This document shows positions 17,676 to 25,497 of a stretch of DNA of 64,000 nucleotides, piece after piece. The position numbers and the translations under genes were made by a program. This stretch comes from an uncultured Burkholderiales bacterium (GTDB lineage Bacteria > Pseudomonadota > Gammaproteobacteria > Burkholderiales > Burkholderiaceae_C), in NCBI GenBank assembly GCA_945952065.1, contig CAMFGY010000026.1, positions 1 to 64,000 on the forward strand, written 5' to 3'. The notes beneath the pieces were generated by a model. The model was not told where the DNA came from and searched no databases. It saw only the letters and a list, made by a program, of their open reading frames with translations. Within the stretch, counting starts at the first letter, position 1, and every line of letters begins with the position of its first letter.

Positions 17676-18620
17676 TCAATCCGGGCAGTTGCCGCCGCGG
17701 GCCTCGTCCACCGCGGTGCGCGTCAAAGGCGCCGCAAAGGTGGTGATGAAGGCATAAACATAATCGCGCAAATAAGCGTCTTTACGTACCGCCAGCCGGG
17801 TCATATTGTCGGCAAACAAATGCCGTGCATCGATGGCCGAAAGGTGCCGGTCGCGCTCTTCGTCATAGGCGATGGAGGCCACGATGCCCACGCCCAAGCC
17901 CAGGTCCACATAGGTCTTGATCACGTCGGCATCCATGGCGGCCAGCACGACGTTGAGGCCCAGACCGGCTTCCCGGAAGGCATCATCGATGTGCGAGCGA
18001 CCGGTGTAGCCCAGCTCGTAGGTGATGATGGGGAACTCGGCCAGGCGCTCCAGCGTCAAGACCTGACCCTCGGCGGCCTCGCGCGCCAGCGGATGATCGC
18101 GCGGCGTGATCACCGAGTGGGTCCAGCGGTAGCAGGGCAGGGCGATCAGCTCGGGGTATTGGGCCAGGGCCTCAGTGGCGATGCCCACATCGGCTTCACC
18201 GTCCAGCAGCAGCCGGGCCACTTGCTGGGGCGAGCCTTGGTGCAGATTCAAGGCCACATCGGGGTGGCTGTTGCGGAAGTCGCGCACCACCGGCGGCAGC
18301 GCATAGCGCGCCTGGCTGTGGGTGGCGGCAATGCGCAGGCTGCCCGAGCCGGTTTGCGCAAAGTCTGCGCCGGCGCGGCGCAGGTTCTCGGCCTCGTTGA
18401 GCAGCTTTTCGATGATGGGCATCACATGGGCGCCGGGCTGGGTCAGGCCAGTCAGGCGCTTGCCGGCGCGCATGAAGATCTCGATGCCCAGCTCGTCTTC
18501 CAGCTCGCGAATCTGCCGGCTCACGCCCGGCTGAGAGGTGTGCAGGGCGGCGGCTACTTCGGTCAGATTGAAGCCGCGACGCTGGGCCTCACGGATGGAT
18601 CGGAGTTGTTGGAAATTCAT
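17676..18620 (-). CDS. cysB: CysB-type LysR regulator of sulfur assimilation
   Basis: This 314-residue protein begins MNFQQLRSIREAQRRGFNLT and continues TEVAAALHTSQPGVSRQIRE, the CysB/Cbl winged helix. The effector domain has THSQARYALPPVV, LHQGSPQQVARLL, ITPRDHPLA and YVDLGLGVGIVASIAYD, all typical of CysB. CysB activates sulfate uptake and reduction genes in response to N-acetylserine. The start at 18620 is used because the 25 residues encoded upstream are not part of the family. It lies directly upstream of sbp, which is the expected target. Confidence 0.92.
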   Translation of the reverse strand: MNFQQLRSIREAQRRGFNLTEVAAALHTSQPGVSRQIRELEDELGIEIFMRAGKRLTGLTQPGAHVMPIIEKLLNEAENLRRAGADFAQTGSGSLRIAATHSQARYALPPVVRDFRNSHPDVALNLHQGSPQQVARLLLDGEADVGIATEALAQYPELIALPCYRWTHSVITPRDHPLAREAAEGQVLTLERLAEFPIITYELGYTGRSHIDDAFREAGLGLNVVLAAMDADVIKTYVDLGLGVGIVASIAYDEERDRHLSAIDARHLFADNMTRLAVRKDAYLRDYVYAFITTFAAPLTRTAVDEARGGNCPD

Positions 18621-19440
18621 GGAAATGGGAGCGGCGAGGCAGGTCTCGCTTCGATCGCGCGCATTGTCCCGAGGGCGGCTCGATTCGTCCTCCAATAAAA
18701 AGCGATATCGATATACCGTGTTGAAGCAAGGGCCGCTTCAAGACCTTAAGCAGGGGACGGTGGCCTCAGTGGGTAGGCCAGACTTGCTGGCTGAAGGCGA
18801 TGGACTCCAGCCTTGGCGATACGAAAAAAGCCCCCGGCACAACGCAGTGGGCCGGGGGCTGTGAAAAGCGCATGACGCTGCCCGGAGGACATGGCCAGCT
18901 CGATGCACGAGGATCAGGGCTGACTTGTGGGGCCGCAGCGTGGAAGACTGAAAAACTGGCTTGCGCTGGCAGCGCGTGGCGGGGCTTGCCGGGGAGGGCA
19001 GGCAGCCTGGGCGCTGTAAAACCTGGGTTGAGAAGAAGAGAGAAAAAACGGCCCGCTGACCGACAGAAATAGCAGAAAACAGGAAGTCGGTGTGGCGGGG
19101 CGGTGATGGGGCTCAGCCCGCCGCTGCGGATAAGCCCTGACAAGGCATTCGCGCTTGCGCCAGTCGGGCGGGGTGGCAATCGGGGGAGGTCTGAGGCCGG
19201 GAGTTCATGTTTCACATCTTCGCAGCCCGGCCGGCTTCAAATTCCCCAAGAACCGGGGGCAAATCGCGCCTGATTGTTGGCCGGATTTCGCCGCCTTTTC
19301 TGCGCCTTGCCTCAGGCCACCAAACGCATGGCGAGTTGCGCCAGGCGCTTGCGACTGGCCCTCAGCTAGAACGCGCGGCCCCACTCAACACACCCGTGCC
19401 GGTCGGTTGTCTTGCTCAATTTGTGTAGCTGCAACTAAGC
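18621..19440. other. 820-bp region without a convincing protein gene
   Basis: Open frames here have random, proline- or arginine-rich composition and no family motif. On the minus strand there is a strong intrinsic terminator (18824-18860) and a weaker one (stem 19049-19062 followed by a T run). This suggests a non-coding minus-strand transcript. The right end should hold the brnT promoter. I found no match to RNase P RNA, 4.5S RNA or tmRNA. Confidence 0.5.
18824..18860 (-). terminator. Strong intrinsic terminator, minus strand
   Basis: A perfect 10-bp stem (AGCCCCCGGC at 18829-18838 pairing with GCCGGGGGCT at 18851-18860) is followed, in the minus-strand direction, by a run of six T. It lies about 200 bp upstream of cysB, so it would end a transcript that comes from the gene-free region to the right. 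Confidence 0.8.
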
Positions 19441-19677
19441 ATGCGGATTGAGTCTGACCCAGCCAAAGATGCGTCCAATCTAGAGAAGCGCGGTCTATCA
19501 CTGGCGCTGGCCTCAGCGCTCGATTGGGATGAGGCGCTGGTCTGGGTTGATGATCGGCGCGACTACGGTGAGTTGCGGATGATCGCGCTCGCGCCGCAGA
19601 CCGGGATTCTCTACTACGTGGCGTTTGTGGATCGCGATGACATCCGTCGGAACATCAGTTTGCGCAAGGCCAATTGA
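19441..19677 (+). CDS. brnT: BrnT-family toxin (ribonuclease)
   Basis: This 78-residue protein matches BrnT/DUF497. It has an N-terminal DPAKDASNLEKRGLSLALA segment, a central DDRRDYGELRMIALA strand pair and a C-terminal IRRNISLRKAN, the family's RxxSxRKA-like end. BrnT folds like RelE and is an mRNA-cleaving toxin held inactive by BrnA. The toxin gene comes first, as is usual for brnTA, and the antitoxin gene begins 16 bp after its stop. A near-palindrome (TAGCTGCAACTA) just upstream of the start could be the BrnA operator. Confidence 0.88.
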   Translation: MRIESDPAKDASNLEKRGLSLALASALDWDEALVWVDDRRDYGELRMIALAPQTGILYYVAFVDRDDIRRNISLRKAN

Positions 19678-19693
19678 CGCGAGGTGAAGCACT

Positions 19694-19993
19694 ATGTCCA
19701 AAGCGACTAAGCGGCCATCGCTTGTCATGCCGACCGTGGCCGAAGACAAAGCCATCACGGCAGCGGCTAAGGCCGATCCTGATGCGCAGCCACTGACGCC
19801 CAAGCAATTGCAGGCCATGGTTCCGCTCAAGGCGGTGCGCGGGCGACCCAAGTCTGAAAGCAAGAAGTTGCTTGTGTCTGTCCGCTACAGCCCTGAGGTG
19901 GTGGCGTACTTCAAATCCACAGGAGAGGGCTGGCAGTCGCGGATGGATGGGGTGTTGCAACAGTACGTCGCCCGTCATTCGCGCAAAGCGTGA
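19694..19993 (+). CDS. brnA: BrnA-family antitoxin
   Basis: This 99-residue protein has the BrnA pattern: an N-terminal EDKAITAAAKADPDAQPLT toxin-binding segment, RGRPKSESKK, then a ribbon-helix-helix type DNA-binding end (VSVRYSPEVVAYFKSTGEGW, SRMDGVLQQYV). BrnA neutralises BrnT and represses the operon as a complex. The pair appears complete, with both reading frames intact. Confidence 0.88.
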   Translation: MSKATKRPSLVMPTVAEDKAITAAAKADPDAQPLTPKQLQAMVPLKAVRGRPKSESKKLLVSVRYSPEVVAYFKSTGEGWQSRMDGVLQQYVARHSRKA

Positions 19994-20104
19994 GGCCGAA
20001 CCTGTCGTTCATTCGAATCGACGGCCCTCGGCAAGCCTTCGTCTTCGGCTTGACTCCAAGGTTGAGCTTCGCCGTGACCCCTAAGACCTCGGCCACCGCG
20101 CCCC

Positions 20105-20659
20105 TCAAGGCGCTTTGCCGCCCAGCCAGTCGCGCAGCTCGGCGGCTTGCGGCGGGCCGAGGACGAAGCGCGGGGTTGCGCCGGGGCGCAGCAGGGCGAT
20201 GTAGGGGCTCATGCCGCGCCACTGGGGGTTGACCGCGTAGCGCAGTGCCGCGGATTGGCCCTCAAACGCCATCAGCCGGTCGGCTTTGCGGTAATGCGGG
20301 TGGGCCAGCAGCGCGGCGTCATCGCTGCCTGGCTCTTGGTCTGTCACCACCGCGATCACCGGAACCTTCAAGCGCTGTCTTTGCCGGTTGGCAGCCAGCG
20401 CCTCCAGCACCGCCGGGCAATGGCTGCAGTCGGTGCTGGAGAACACGACGATGGCGGGCTGCTTCAGCTGGGTTTGCAATTGCTGCCAGTCCTCGCCCCG
20501 AAATGCCTCCACCTGCTTGGGCGCAGCAAGGGCTTGTTGGCTGAGCAGGCTGAACAGGCCGAGCAGGCTGGCGGTCATCACCAGCGCGAGGCGCCGCGTC
20601 CATGCGGGAATGCGCAGGGCGCGGGCTTGGGCTTCAGGGTTGTGGCAAGGCGATGACAT
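20105..20659 (-). CDS. Periplasmic thioredoxin-like protein of the copper operon
   Basis: This is a 184-residue protein with one N-terminal hydrophobic anchor or signal (about 24-46). A thioredoxin-like domain has a CSHC active-site motif (C78, C81) in VVFSSTDCSHCPAVLEAL. It is the last gene of the minus-strand copper operon and overlaps the 3' end of the Asp-box gene by 26 bp. Thioredoxin-like partners often reduce or load copper sites in the periplasm (Sco or TlpA type), which fits the context. Start at 20659 (MSSPCHNPE); the frame is open further upstream, but that part lies in the coding region of the preceding gene. Confidence 0.7.
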   Translation of the reverse strand: MSSPCHNPEAQARALRIPAWTRRLALVMTASLLGLFSLLSQQALAAPKQVEAFRGEDWQQLQTQLKQPAIVVFSSTDCSHCPAVLEALAANRQRQRLKVPVIAVVTDQEPGSDDAALLAHPHYRKADRLMAFEGQSAALRYAVNPQWRGMSPYIALLRPGATPRFVLGPPQAAELRDWLGGKAP

Positions 20660-21875
20660 GGGTGGTCTCCGTGCTGCGCCACAGCGCATAGATCTGGGTG
20701 GCACTGCTGGTATGGCGCAGCAGCAGGCGTGGGTGGTCGTTCTCTGCGCTGCTTTGGGCCAGCTCTTTCAGCTCAAAGCTCTGGCCGCCATCGTTGGAGA
20801 GCCAGGCGCGCAAGCGATAGGCCTGGCCATCAAAGCTGCGCCAGACGATGGCCACCTGCCGGCCATGCGCGGCTAGGTCGGCATGCTCGGCGGCCGGGTC
20901 GGGCAGGGCCTGCACCGGCCCCTCGGGGCGACCCAAGGGGTCCAGTCGACCATAACGCACCGCGCCCACGCCATCGCGCAGGCCGAACCACACCGCGTGG
21001 TAGCCGCCGGTGTTGGCGTCCGGCACCAGGCTGGGCCCGTGGTGAGGGCAGCCATCCACCGCCCAGCGGTCAAGGCTGGCGCGTTGCAGCAGCGGTGTTT
21101 CGCCTTGCAGCATGGCAAAGGCGTGGTCGCGTTGGTTGGGCTCGAAGACATGCCGCCACATCGCCGCCATGCCGCCTTGCGGCGTGGGGCTGAGGGCGAT
21201 GCGGCAGCACTCGCAGCTGTGATCGGCCAGCTTGAGGTCGGGCCCGAAAGTGGCGCCGCCGTCCAGGGACTCATTGCGGTAGATCGCGGCGCCCCGGTAG
21301 GCCGGGCGGCGGCCCTTGCTGGCTTCCAGATCGCGCTTGTCGATCCAGACTGTGTGCAGCCGCCCGCTGGCGTCAAAGGCGATGCTTTCGAAACGATGCG
21401 TGATCAGCTGCCGGTCGGCATGCACCGTCACCGGCGCGGCGAAGCTTTGCCCGCCGTCTTCGGAGCGCAGCAAGCGGATCTCGCCGGTATAGGGCTTGCT
21501 GAGCGGCTGGGTATAGCTGATCACGGCCCAGCGCTTGGGCCCATGAAAAGCCAGCTTGGGGCGGTTTTCTCCGTCCGCTGACACCGTGTCGCTGCCAATG
21601 TCCAAGCGCTGGGGCGGGCGCCAGCTTTGCCCCAGGTCCGGGCTGCTTTGCACAAACAAGCGGCCCTGGGCATCCAGGCCGGTGATCCACAAATCGCCAT
21701 TGGGCGCGAAGGCCGCGCCGGTGCCCAGGCCGACCTTTTTGGCCTTGGGCGCCGCTGCTTTTTCAAGCGGCGGCGCGGGGTTGGCGTGCTGCTCGTGCTG
21801 GGCCTGAGCGTCGCTCAGGCCCAAGCCCAGCAGTGCCGCGCTCATGAAGATTCGGAGCCGTGCAAAGTGGCGCAT
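20634..21875 (-). CDS. Periplasmic Asp-box (BNR) beta-propeller protein, likely copper-linked
   Basis: This 413-residue protein has a signal peptide (cleavage near AQA-QH) and at least four Asp-box motifs: SSPDLGQSW, SEDGGQSF, SLDGGATF and SNDGGQSF. Database names for such proteins often say exo-alpha-sialidase, but I see no sialidase catalytic arginine triad. Two possible metal sites stand out: a His-rich mature N-terminus (QHEQHANP) and a CECC cluster in ADHSCECCRIAL. It follows the TonB-dependent receptor by 16 bp. A role in accepting or handling copper behind the receptor is an inference from these residues and the operon. Confidence 0.7.
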   Translation of the reverse strand: MRHFARLRIFMSAALLGLGLSDAQAQHEQHANPAPPLEKAAAPKAKKVGLGTGAAFAPNGDLWITGLDAQGRLFVQSSPDLGQSWRPPQRLDIGSDTVSADGENRPKLAFHGPKRWAVISYTQPLSKPYTGEIRLLRSEDGGQSFAAPVTVHADRQLITHRFESIAFDASGRLHTVWIDKRDLEASKGRRPAYRGAAIYRNESLDGGATFGPDLKLADHSCECCRIALSPTPQGGMAAMWRHVFEPNQRDHAFAMLQGETPLLQRASLDRWAVDGCPHHGPSLVPDANTGGYHAVWFGLRDGVGAVRYGRLDPLGRPEGPVQALPDPAAEHADLAAHGRQVAIVWRSFDGQAYRLRAWLSNDGGQSFELKELAQSSAENDHPRLLLRHTSSATQIYALWRSTETTHVIALPQP

Positions 21876-21891
21876 GCTTGGGGCCTTTCGC

Positions 21892-24306
21892 TCAGTAGCT
21901 GGCGCGCAATTCGGTGAACACCGTGCGGCCAGGGTAGGGGTGGGCTTGGTAGCCACGGTGATCCAAGGCGTTGTCCAAACCCAGCGCCAACTCGAGCTTG
22001 GGGCTGAACTTGTAGCTGCCGCGCAGGTCCACAAAGGTGAAGGAGGACACGCCCCCATAGACATTGGGGTTCACGTCTTGGTTGTACACATCGTTGTAGG
22101 CGCGGCCGGAGTAGCGCAGCCCCAAGCTGCCCATCCAATGGCCATCGGGCCGGTAGGCCGCCAGCAGATTGGCGCGCACCTTGGGCACGCGCAGCCACCA
22201 TTGGCCCACGCTCTGCGGGTCGCGGGCATTGGCCACAACCTTGGCATGGGCGAAGGCGGCGTTGGCATCCAGGCTCAGTCCCTTGAGGAACAGGTCTTGC
22301 GTTTGCCAGACCAACTCCACGCCGTAGGTGCGCACCCGATCGACGTTGGACACCCGGGTCACATTGGGCAGCACCGAGACATCGGTCTGGCGCAAGATGC
22401 TGTCGCTGACTTCGTCATGGAAGAGCGACACGCGCAGGCGCTGCAAGTCCCAGTCTTGCTCCAGGCTGAACTCCAAAGCGTCGGAGCGCTCGGGCTTCAA
22501 GTTGGGGTCGCTCTGGGTTTGCGCGGTGGCGGTGACGGTGCCGTTGTACAGCTCCTCCACATTGGGGAAGCGCACGCCCCGGCCATAGCTGGCCTTCAGC
22601 AGCGTGTCGGGCAGGGCTTGCCAGGCCAGCGAGGCCTTGGGCGAGCTGCCGCTGAGGCTGCGGCGCTCGTAGGCGACGATTTTGTTGAAGCTGCCATCGC
22701 CGGTGGCCTCGCAGCTGAAGCCGGCGGCCGGCTTGCAGGCGCTCACGCGCAGCAGCTGCTCGCCGTCTTGGCTGCGGAACTGTTCTTGGCGCAGGCCCAG
22801 GGTCAGGGTCAGCGTGTCTTGCAGCTTCCAGGCGTCTTGCACATAGGCGGCCCACACCTCGGTGTTGCCGCGATAACGCTGAGACAAGACGGTCTCGGTG
22901 TTGCGCCAGTCGCTGGCCAGGGTGGTCGGGCTGATCAGCTGGTAGCTGTTGTGATGCAGGCCCAGCACCAGGCTGTGGCGACCCTGGCCCCAGTCGCCGG
23001 CCACGGGGCTGTAAGCGGCCTGCACTTCAAAGGTGTCCCAGCCGGTGCCATCGCGGCGCGTCCAACTGCCGGCGCCGCCGTCCTGAGCCTGGGGCTCGGG
23101 CAGATTGGCTTGGCGGGCCAGGTCTTTGAGGATGCGGTAGTTGGAGTAAACGACGGAGGCGTTCCAGCCCGTGGGGCGCTTGCTCTTCAGCGTCAAGCCG
23201 CCGTGGCGGTGCAGTTCCTCCCGGTTGGACGGCGCAAAAGCACTGTCCGGGATGACAAAGCGGTTGATGCCATCGCTGACCGTGCCGGACCACACGGTGT
23301 TGCCCGCGCTGTCGCGCAAGAAGGGGCGGTTGCTGTTTTTGGTGTCATTGGTCCAATAGCCCAGCATGGCGCTGCCCAGCAATTCGGGCGTGAAGACATA
23401 GCCGGCCTTGAGCTTGACCGTGTCTTGCACGGTGTGATCGATGGCACCGCCGCTGGCGCCAAAAATGGCGCGAGGCTGGCCCTTGGGGTCGAGGTCGTAC
23501 TGAATGCCGCTGACGCGTTTGTCGCCTGGCTTTGCGGGGTCAAAGCCGCCGGTCTTGGCATTCACCCCGGCGGTGTAGTAATTCATCGGCTGCGAGGTCG
23601 AGTCTTGATGGTTCAGCGTGGCGCTGAACCACAGGCCCGAATCCAGTCGGTTGCCCACATAGGCCGAGGCCTGGCCGCCCGAGTAGCGCTCCGACAAGCC
23701 GTATTGCGAGAAGCCCTGGCTGTAGCCGGTCAAGCGCGCCGAGGCTTCCAACTTGCGGGGCTCGCGCTCGGTGGTGACCACGGTGCTGCCGATGGAGTTG
23801 CCCGGATAGATGGCGGAGAAGGGGCCGTAGAGCATGTCCACCCGCGCGATCGCTTCGGGCGTGATCATGTTCCAGCGTGGGCCGTCAAAGCGGCCGAGGA
23901 AGTTGCTGATCAAGTAGCCGTCCACATAGGCCAGGCCGCGGCCCGGCTGCAGGGTGCCGAAGCTGCGCCCGCCCATCATCGAATTGCGGTCGCCGATATA
24001 GCGCTTGCGGATGCTGGTGTTGGGCAGGTACTTCAGCGCGTCTTCGGGGTTGAAGAGGTTTTGATCACGCAGGTCCTCAGCGGTTTTGCTGACGCTGTTG
24101 CTGGGCAGGTTGGCGGCCAAGCCCGAGCGCACGGCCGTGCCCAGCACCAGCACCGGGGCGAGTTGGCTTTCGGTGGCCACACCTTGGGCCAGGCTGGGCG
24201 TAGCCAGGAGGCTGGCCCCACAAAGGGCGCAGAACGTGAGGGCGGCCCGGCGCAGCGGCTGGAGGCGCGCGCGAGGCAGGAGGAATTGAGGAGACAGGGT
24301 CGACAT
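21892..24306 (-). CDS. TonB-dependent receptor, probable copper or copper-complex importer (BfrG-like)
   Basis: This is an 804-residue outer-membrane receptor. It has a signal peptide (cleavage near SLA-QG), a plug at about residues 40-170 (NSVSKTAEDLRDQNLFNPED, DRNSMMGGRSFGTLQPGRG, MLYGPFSAIYPGNSIGSTV) and a barrel ending TELRASY. The Met pair and the operon context (DUF2946 leader, PCuAC, Cys/His-rich periplasmic proteins) point to copper. This is the arrangement known for Bordetella BfrG. I start it at ATG 24306; the frame extends further but runs into the leader gene. A siderophore substrate cannot be ruled out from sequence alone. Confidence 0.75.
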   Translation of the reverse strand: MSTLSPQFLLPRARLQPLRRAALTFCALCGASLLATPSLAQGVATESQLAPVLVLGTAVRSGLAANLPSNSVSKTAEDLRDQNLFNPEDALKYLPNTSIRKRYIGDRNSMMGGRSFGTLQPGRGLAYVDGYLISNFLGRFDGPRWNMITPEAIARVDMLYGPFSAIYPGNSIGSTVVTTEREPRKLEASARLTGYSQGFSQYGLSERYSGGQASAYVGNRLDSGLWFSATLNHQDSTSQPMNYYTAGVNAKTGGFDPAKPGDKRVSGIQYDLDPKGQPRAIFGASGGAIDHTVQDTVKLKAGYVFTPELLGSAMLGYWTNDTKNSNRPFLRDSAGNTVWSGTVSDGINRFVIPDSAFAPSNREELHRHGGLTLKSKRPTGWNASVVYSNYRILKDLARQANLPEPQAQDGGAGSWTRRDGTGWDTFEVQAAYSPVAGDWGQGRHSLVLGLHHNSYQLISPTTLASDWRNTETVLSQRYRGNTEVWAAYVQDAWKLQDTLTLTLGLRQEQFRSQDGEQLLRVSACKPAAGFSCEATGDGSFNKIVAYERRSLSGSSPKASLAWQALPDTLLKASYGRGVRFPNVEELYNGTVTATAQTQSDPNLKPERSDALEFSLEQDWDLQRLRVSLFHDEVSDSILRQTDVSVLPNVTRVSNVDRVRTYGVELVWQTQDLFLKGLSLDANAAFAHAKVVANARDPQSVGQWWLRVPKVRANLLAAYRPDGHWMGSLGLRYSGRAYNDVYNQDVNPNVYGGVSSFTFVDLRGSYKFSPKLELALGLDNALDHRGYQAHPYPGRTVFTELRASY

Positions 24307-24339
24307 GGTCGTACAAGCAGTGCAGCGGCCACCCTCGAC

Positions 24340-24357
24340 GCCTGCCAATGGGCAGGC
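24340..24357 (-). promoter_or_regulatory. Hairpin between DUF2946 leader and receptor gene
   Basis: A 7-bp stem with a 4-nt loop (GCCTGCC/GGCAGGC) lies in the 118-bp gap after the leader stop, about 35 nt upstream of the receptor start. The same gap carries a C-rich, G-poor run on the transcript (CGCCCCTCCCTTTTTATCGCC area, about 24372-24390), which could serve Rho loading. Both would fit termination between the first and second genes, as reported for Bordetella cruR. Confidence 0.45.
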
Positions 24358-24424
24358 ATTGCGAAGGGCTCGGCGATAAAAAGGGAGGGGCGGCGCGCCA
24401 AGAGGCGTCGCCCGGGCGGGCTTG

Positions 24425-24850
24425 TCAGACCGTGTGAGGCGGGGCGCGCGATTGCGCGGGGGCCCAAGCATGGCTGGGGCGCGGCGCGCTGTAAAAGCGC
24501 TCCGGCATGGCAAAGCGCAAGTCCTTCAGCAAGAAGCCCGCGCTGAGCTGCGCCGGCGGCGGTGGGGCGATGTCTTGCGCATGCAGGGCGCAATAAGGGC
24601 AGCTGGCAAACAAACCGTGGATCGCGGCGTCCGAGTCTTGCTCAGACGCCTGCGCGGCCAGCAAAGACTGCGCCGCCCGGGGCGACACCACACTGCTGCG
24701 GCACACCTGGCTCCAGGCCACCACCTCGCCCCGCGCATGGGCCAGCGCCTGCGACAAAGCAGGGGCGAGCGCCGCCAGCAAGAAGGTCAACAGGACCAGC
24801 CAGCGGCTTGCGACTCGAGGACGAGAGAGGGGACGGGAATTGCCTTGCAC
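24425..24850 (-). CDS. cruR: DUF2946 copper-sensing leader protein (CruR-like uORF)
   Basis: This 141-residue protein has an N-terminal membrane or signal segment (LVLLTFLLAALAPALSQALA). It has a CPYC motif encoded at 24590-24601 and a RAPP motif at 24437-24448, only three codons before the stop. In Bordetella pertussis the DUF2946 protein BP2923 (CruR) senses copper with CXXC while being translated, and its C-terminal RAPP arrests translation, which controls Rho-dependent termination before the receptor gene bfrG. The same two motifs and the same position before a TonB-dependent receptor are seen here. The gene symbol is by analogy. Confidence 0.8.
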   Translation of the reverse strand: MQGNSRPLSRPRVASRWLVLLTFLLAALAPALSQALAHARGEVVAWSQVCRSSVVSPRAAQSLLAAQASEQDSDAAIHGLFASCPYCALHAQDIAPPPPAQLSAGFLLKDLRFAMPERFYSAPRPSHAWAPAQSRAPPHTV

Positions 24851-24914
24851 GGCCGCGATTCTAAAGAGGCGCAGGGTCAGCGCCCTTGATCTGCCTTAAT
24901 TTGAGTCGGCGCAA

Positions 24915-25382
24915 TCAGTGCTGGTGTGCGCCGGGCGCCGCGGCCCCCATCGGGCGCGCTTCGGCCTGCACTTCGACGTCGGGCAGCTTCTTGCCGGACT
25001 TGTCTTCAAACACCAGGGTCAGGGGCACTTTGTCGCCAGCCTTGATGGGCGCCTTCAAGTCCATCAACATCAGGTGCAAGCCGCCCGGCTTGAGCTCCAC
25101 GATTTGGCCTGCGGGCAGCTCCAAACGGGCAATGGCGCGCATCTTCATCACCGAGCCGTCCATGGCCATCTCATGCATCTCGCTGATGCCGGCCACCTGG
25201 CTGCGCACCTCCACCAAGCGGGCATCGCTTTTGGACTTGAGCTGCAAAAAGGCGCCGGTGGCTTTTTGCTGCGCGACGGTGGCGCGCACCCAGGCTTGCG
25301 AGACTTCCACTTGGGCCTGGGCCTGGGCCTGGACGTGAAGGGCGGCGAACAGCAGTGCGCTGCAAAGAATGGTTTTGGTCAT
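24915..25382 (-). CDS. pcuC: Periplasmic copper chaperone PCuAC
   Basis: This 155-residue protein has a signal peptide (cleavage near AQA-QV) and a cupredoxin-like PCuAC/DUF461 domain. Its copper ligands match the family pattern: EMHEMAMDGSVMKM, then about 20 residues later LKPGGLHLMLMDL. The C-terminus ends AHQH, a possible extra site. PCuAC delivers Cu(I) to cytochrome oxidase CuA/CuB centres with Sco. It is the first gene of the minus-strand operon, 64 bp ahead of the DUF2946 leader, so copper capture and delivery are encoded together. Confidence 0.9.
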   Translation of the reverse strand: MTKTILCSALLFAALHVQAQAQAQVEVSQAWVRATVAQQKATGAFLQLKSKSDARLVEVRSQVAGISEMHEMAMDGSVMKMRAIARLELPAGQIVELKPGGLHLMLMDLKAPIKAGDKVPLTLVFEDKSGKKLPDVEVQAEARPMGAAAPGAHQH

Positions 25383-25497
25383 GGTTCTCTCGAGAGCGGC
25401 GGCCCGCCGGTTTGAAATGCGCCGGGTCAGGGCAGGGACCGGGGCAGGGGTCGGGTCGGATTCTAGGGCTGCGCTGTAAAGCCGCTCCGTTTCATAC

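Noticed and set aside
18766-19215. Minus-strand frame of 149 codons in the gene-free region
   Set aside because: It is proline-rich with no recognisable domain and it runs across two terminator-like hairpins.
20634-21875. Functional sialidase
   Set aside because: Asp-box motifs alone define the fold. I see no catalytic arginine triad or nucleophile tyrosine, and the operon concerns copper.
21844-24546. Open plus-strand frame of 900 codons opposite the copper receptor
   Set aside because: It is antisense to a receptor with clear plug and barrel motifs and has no family signature.
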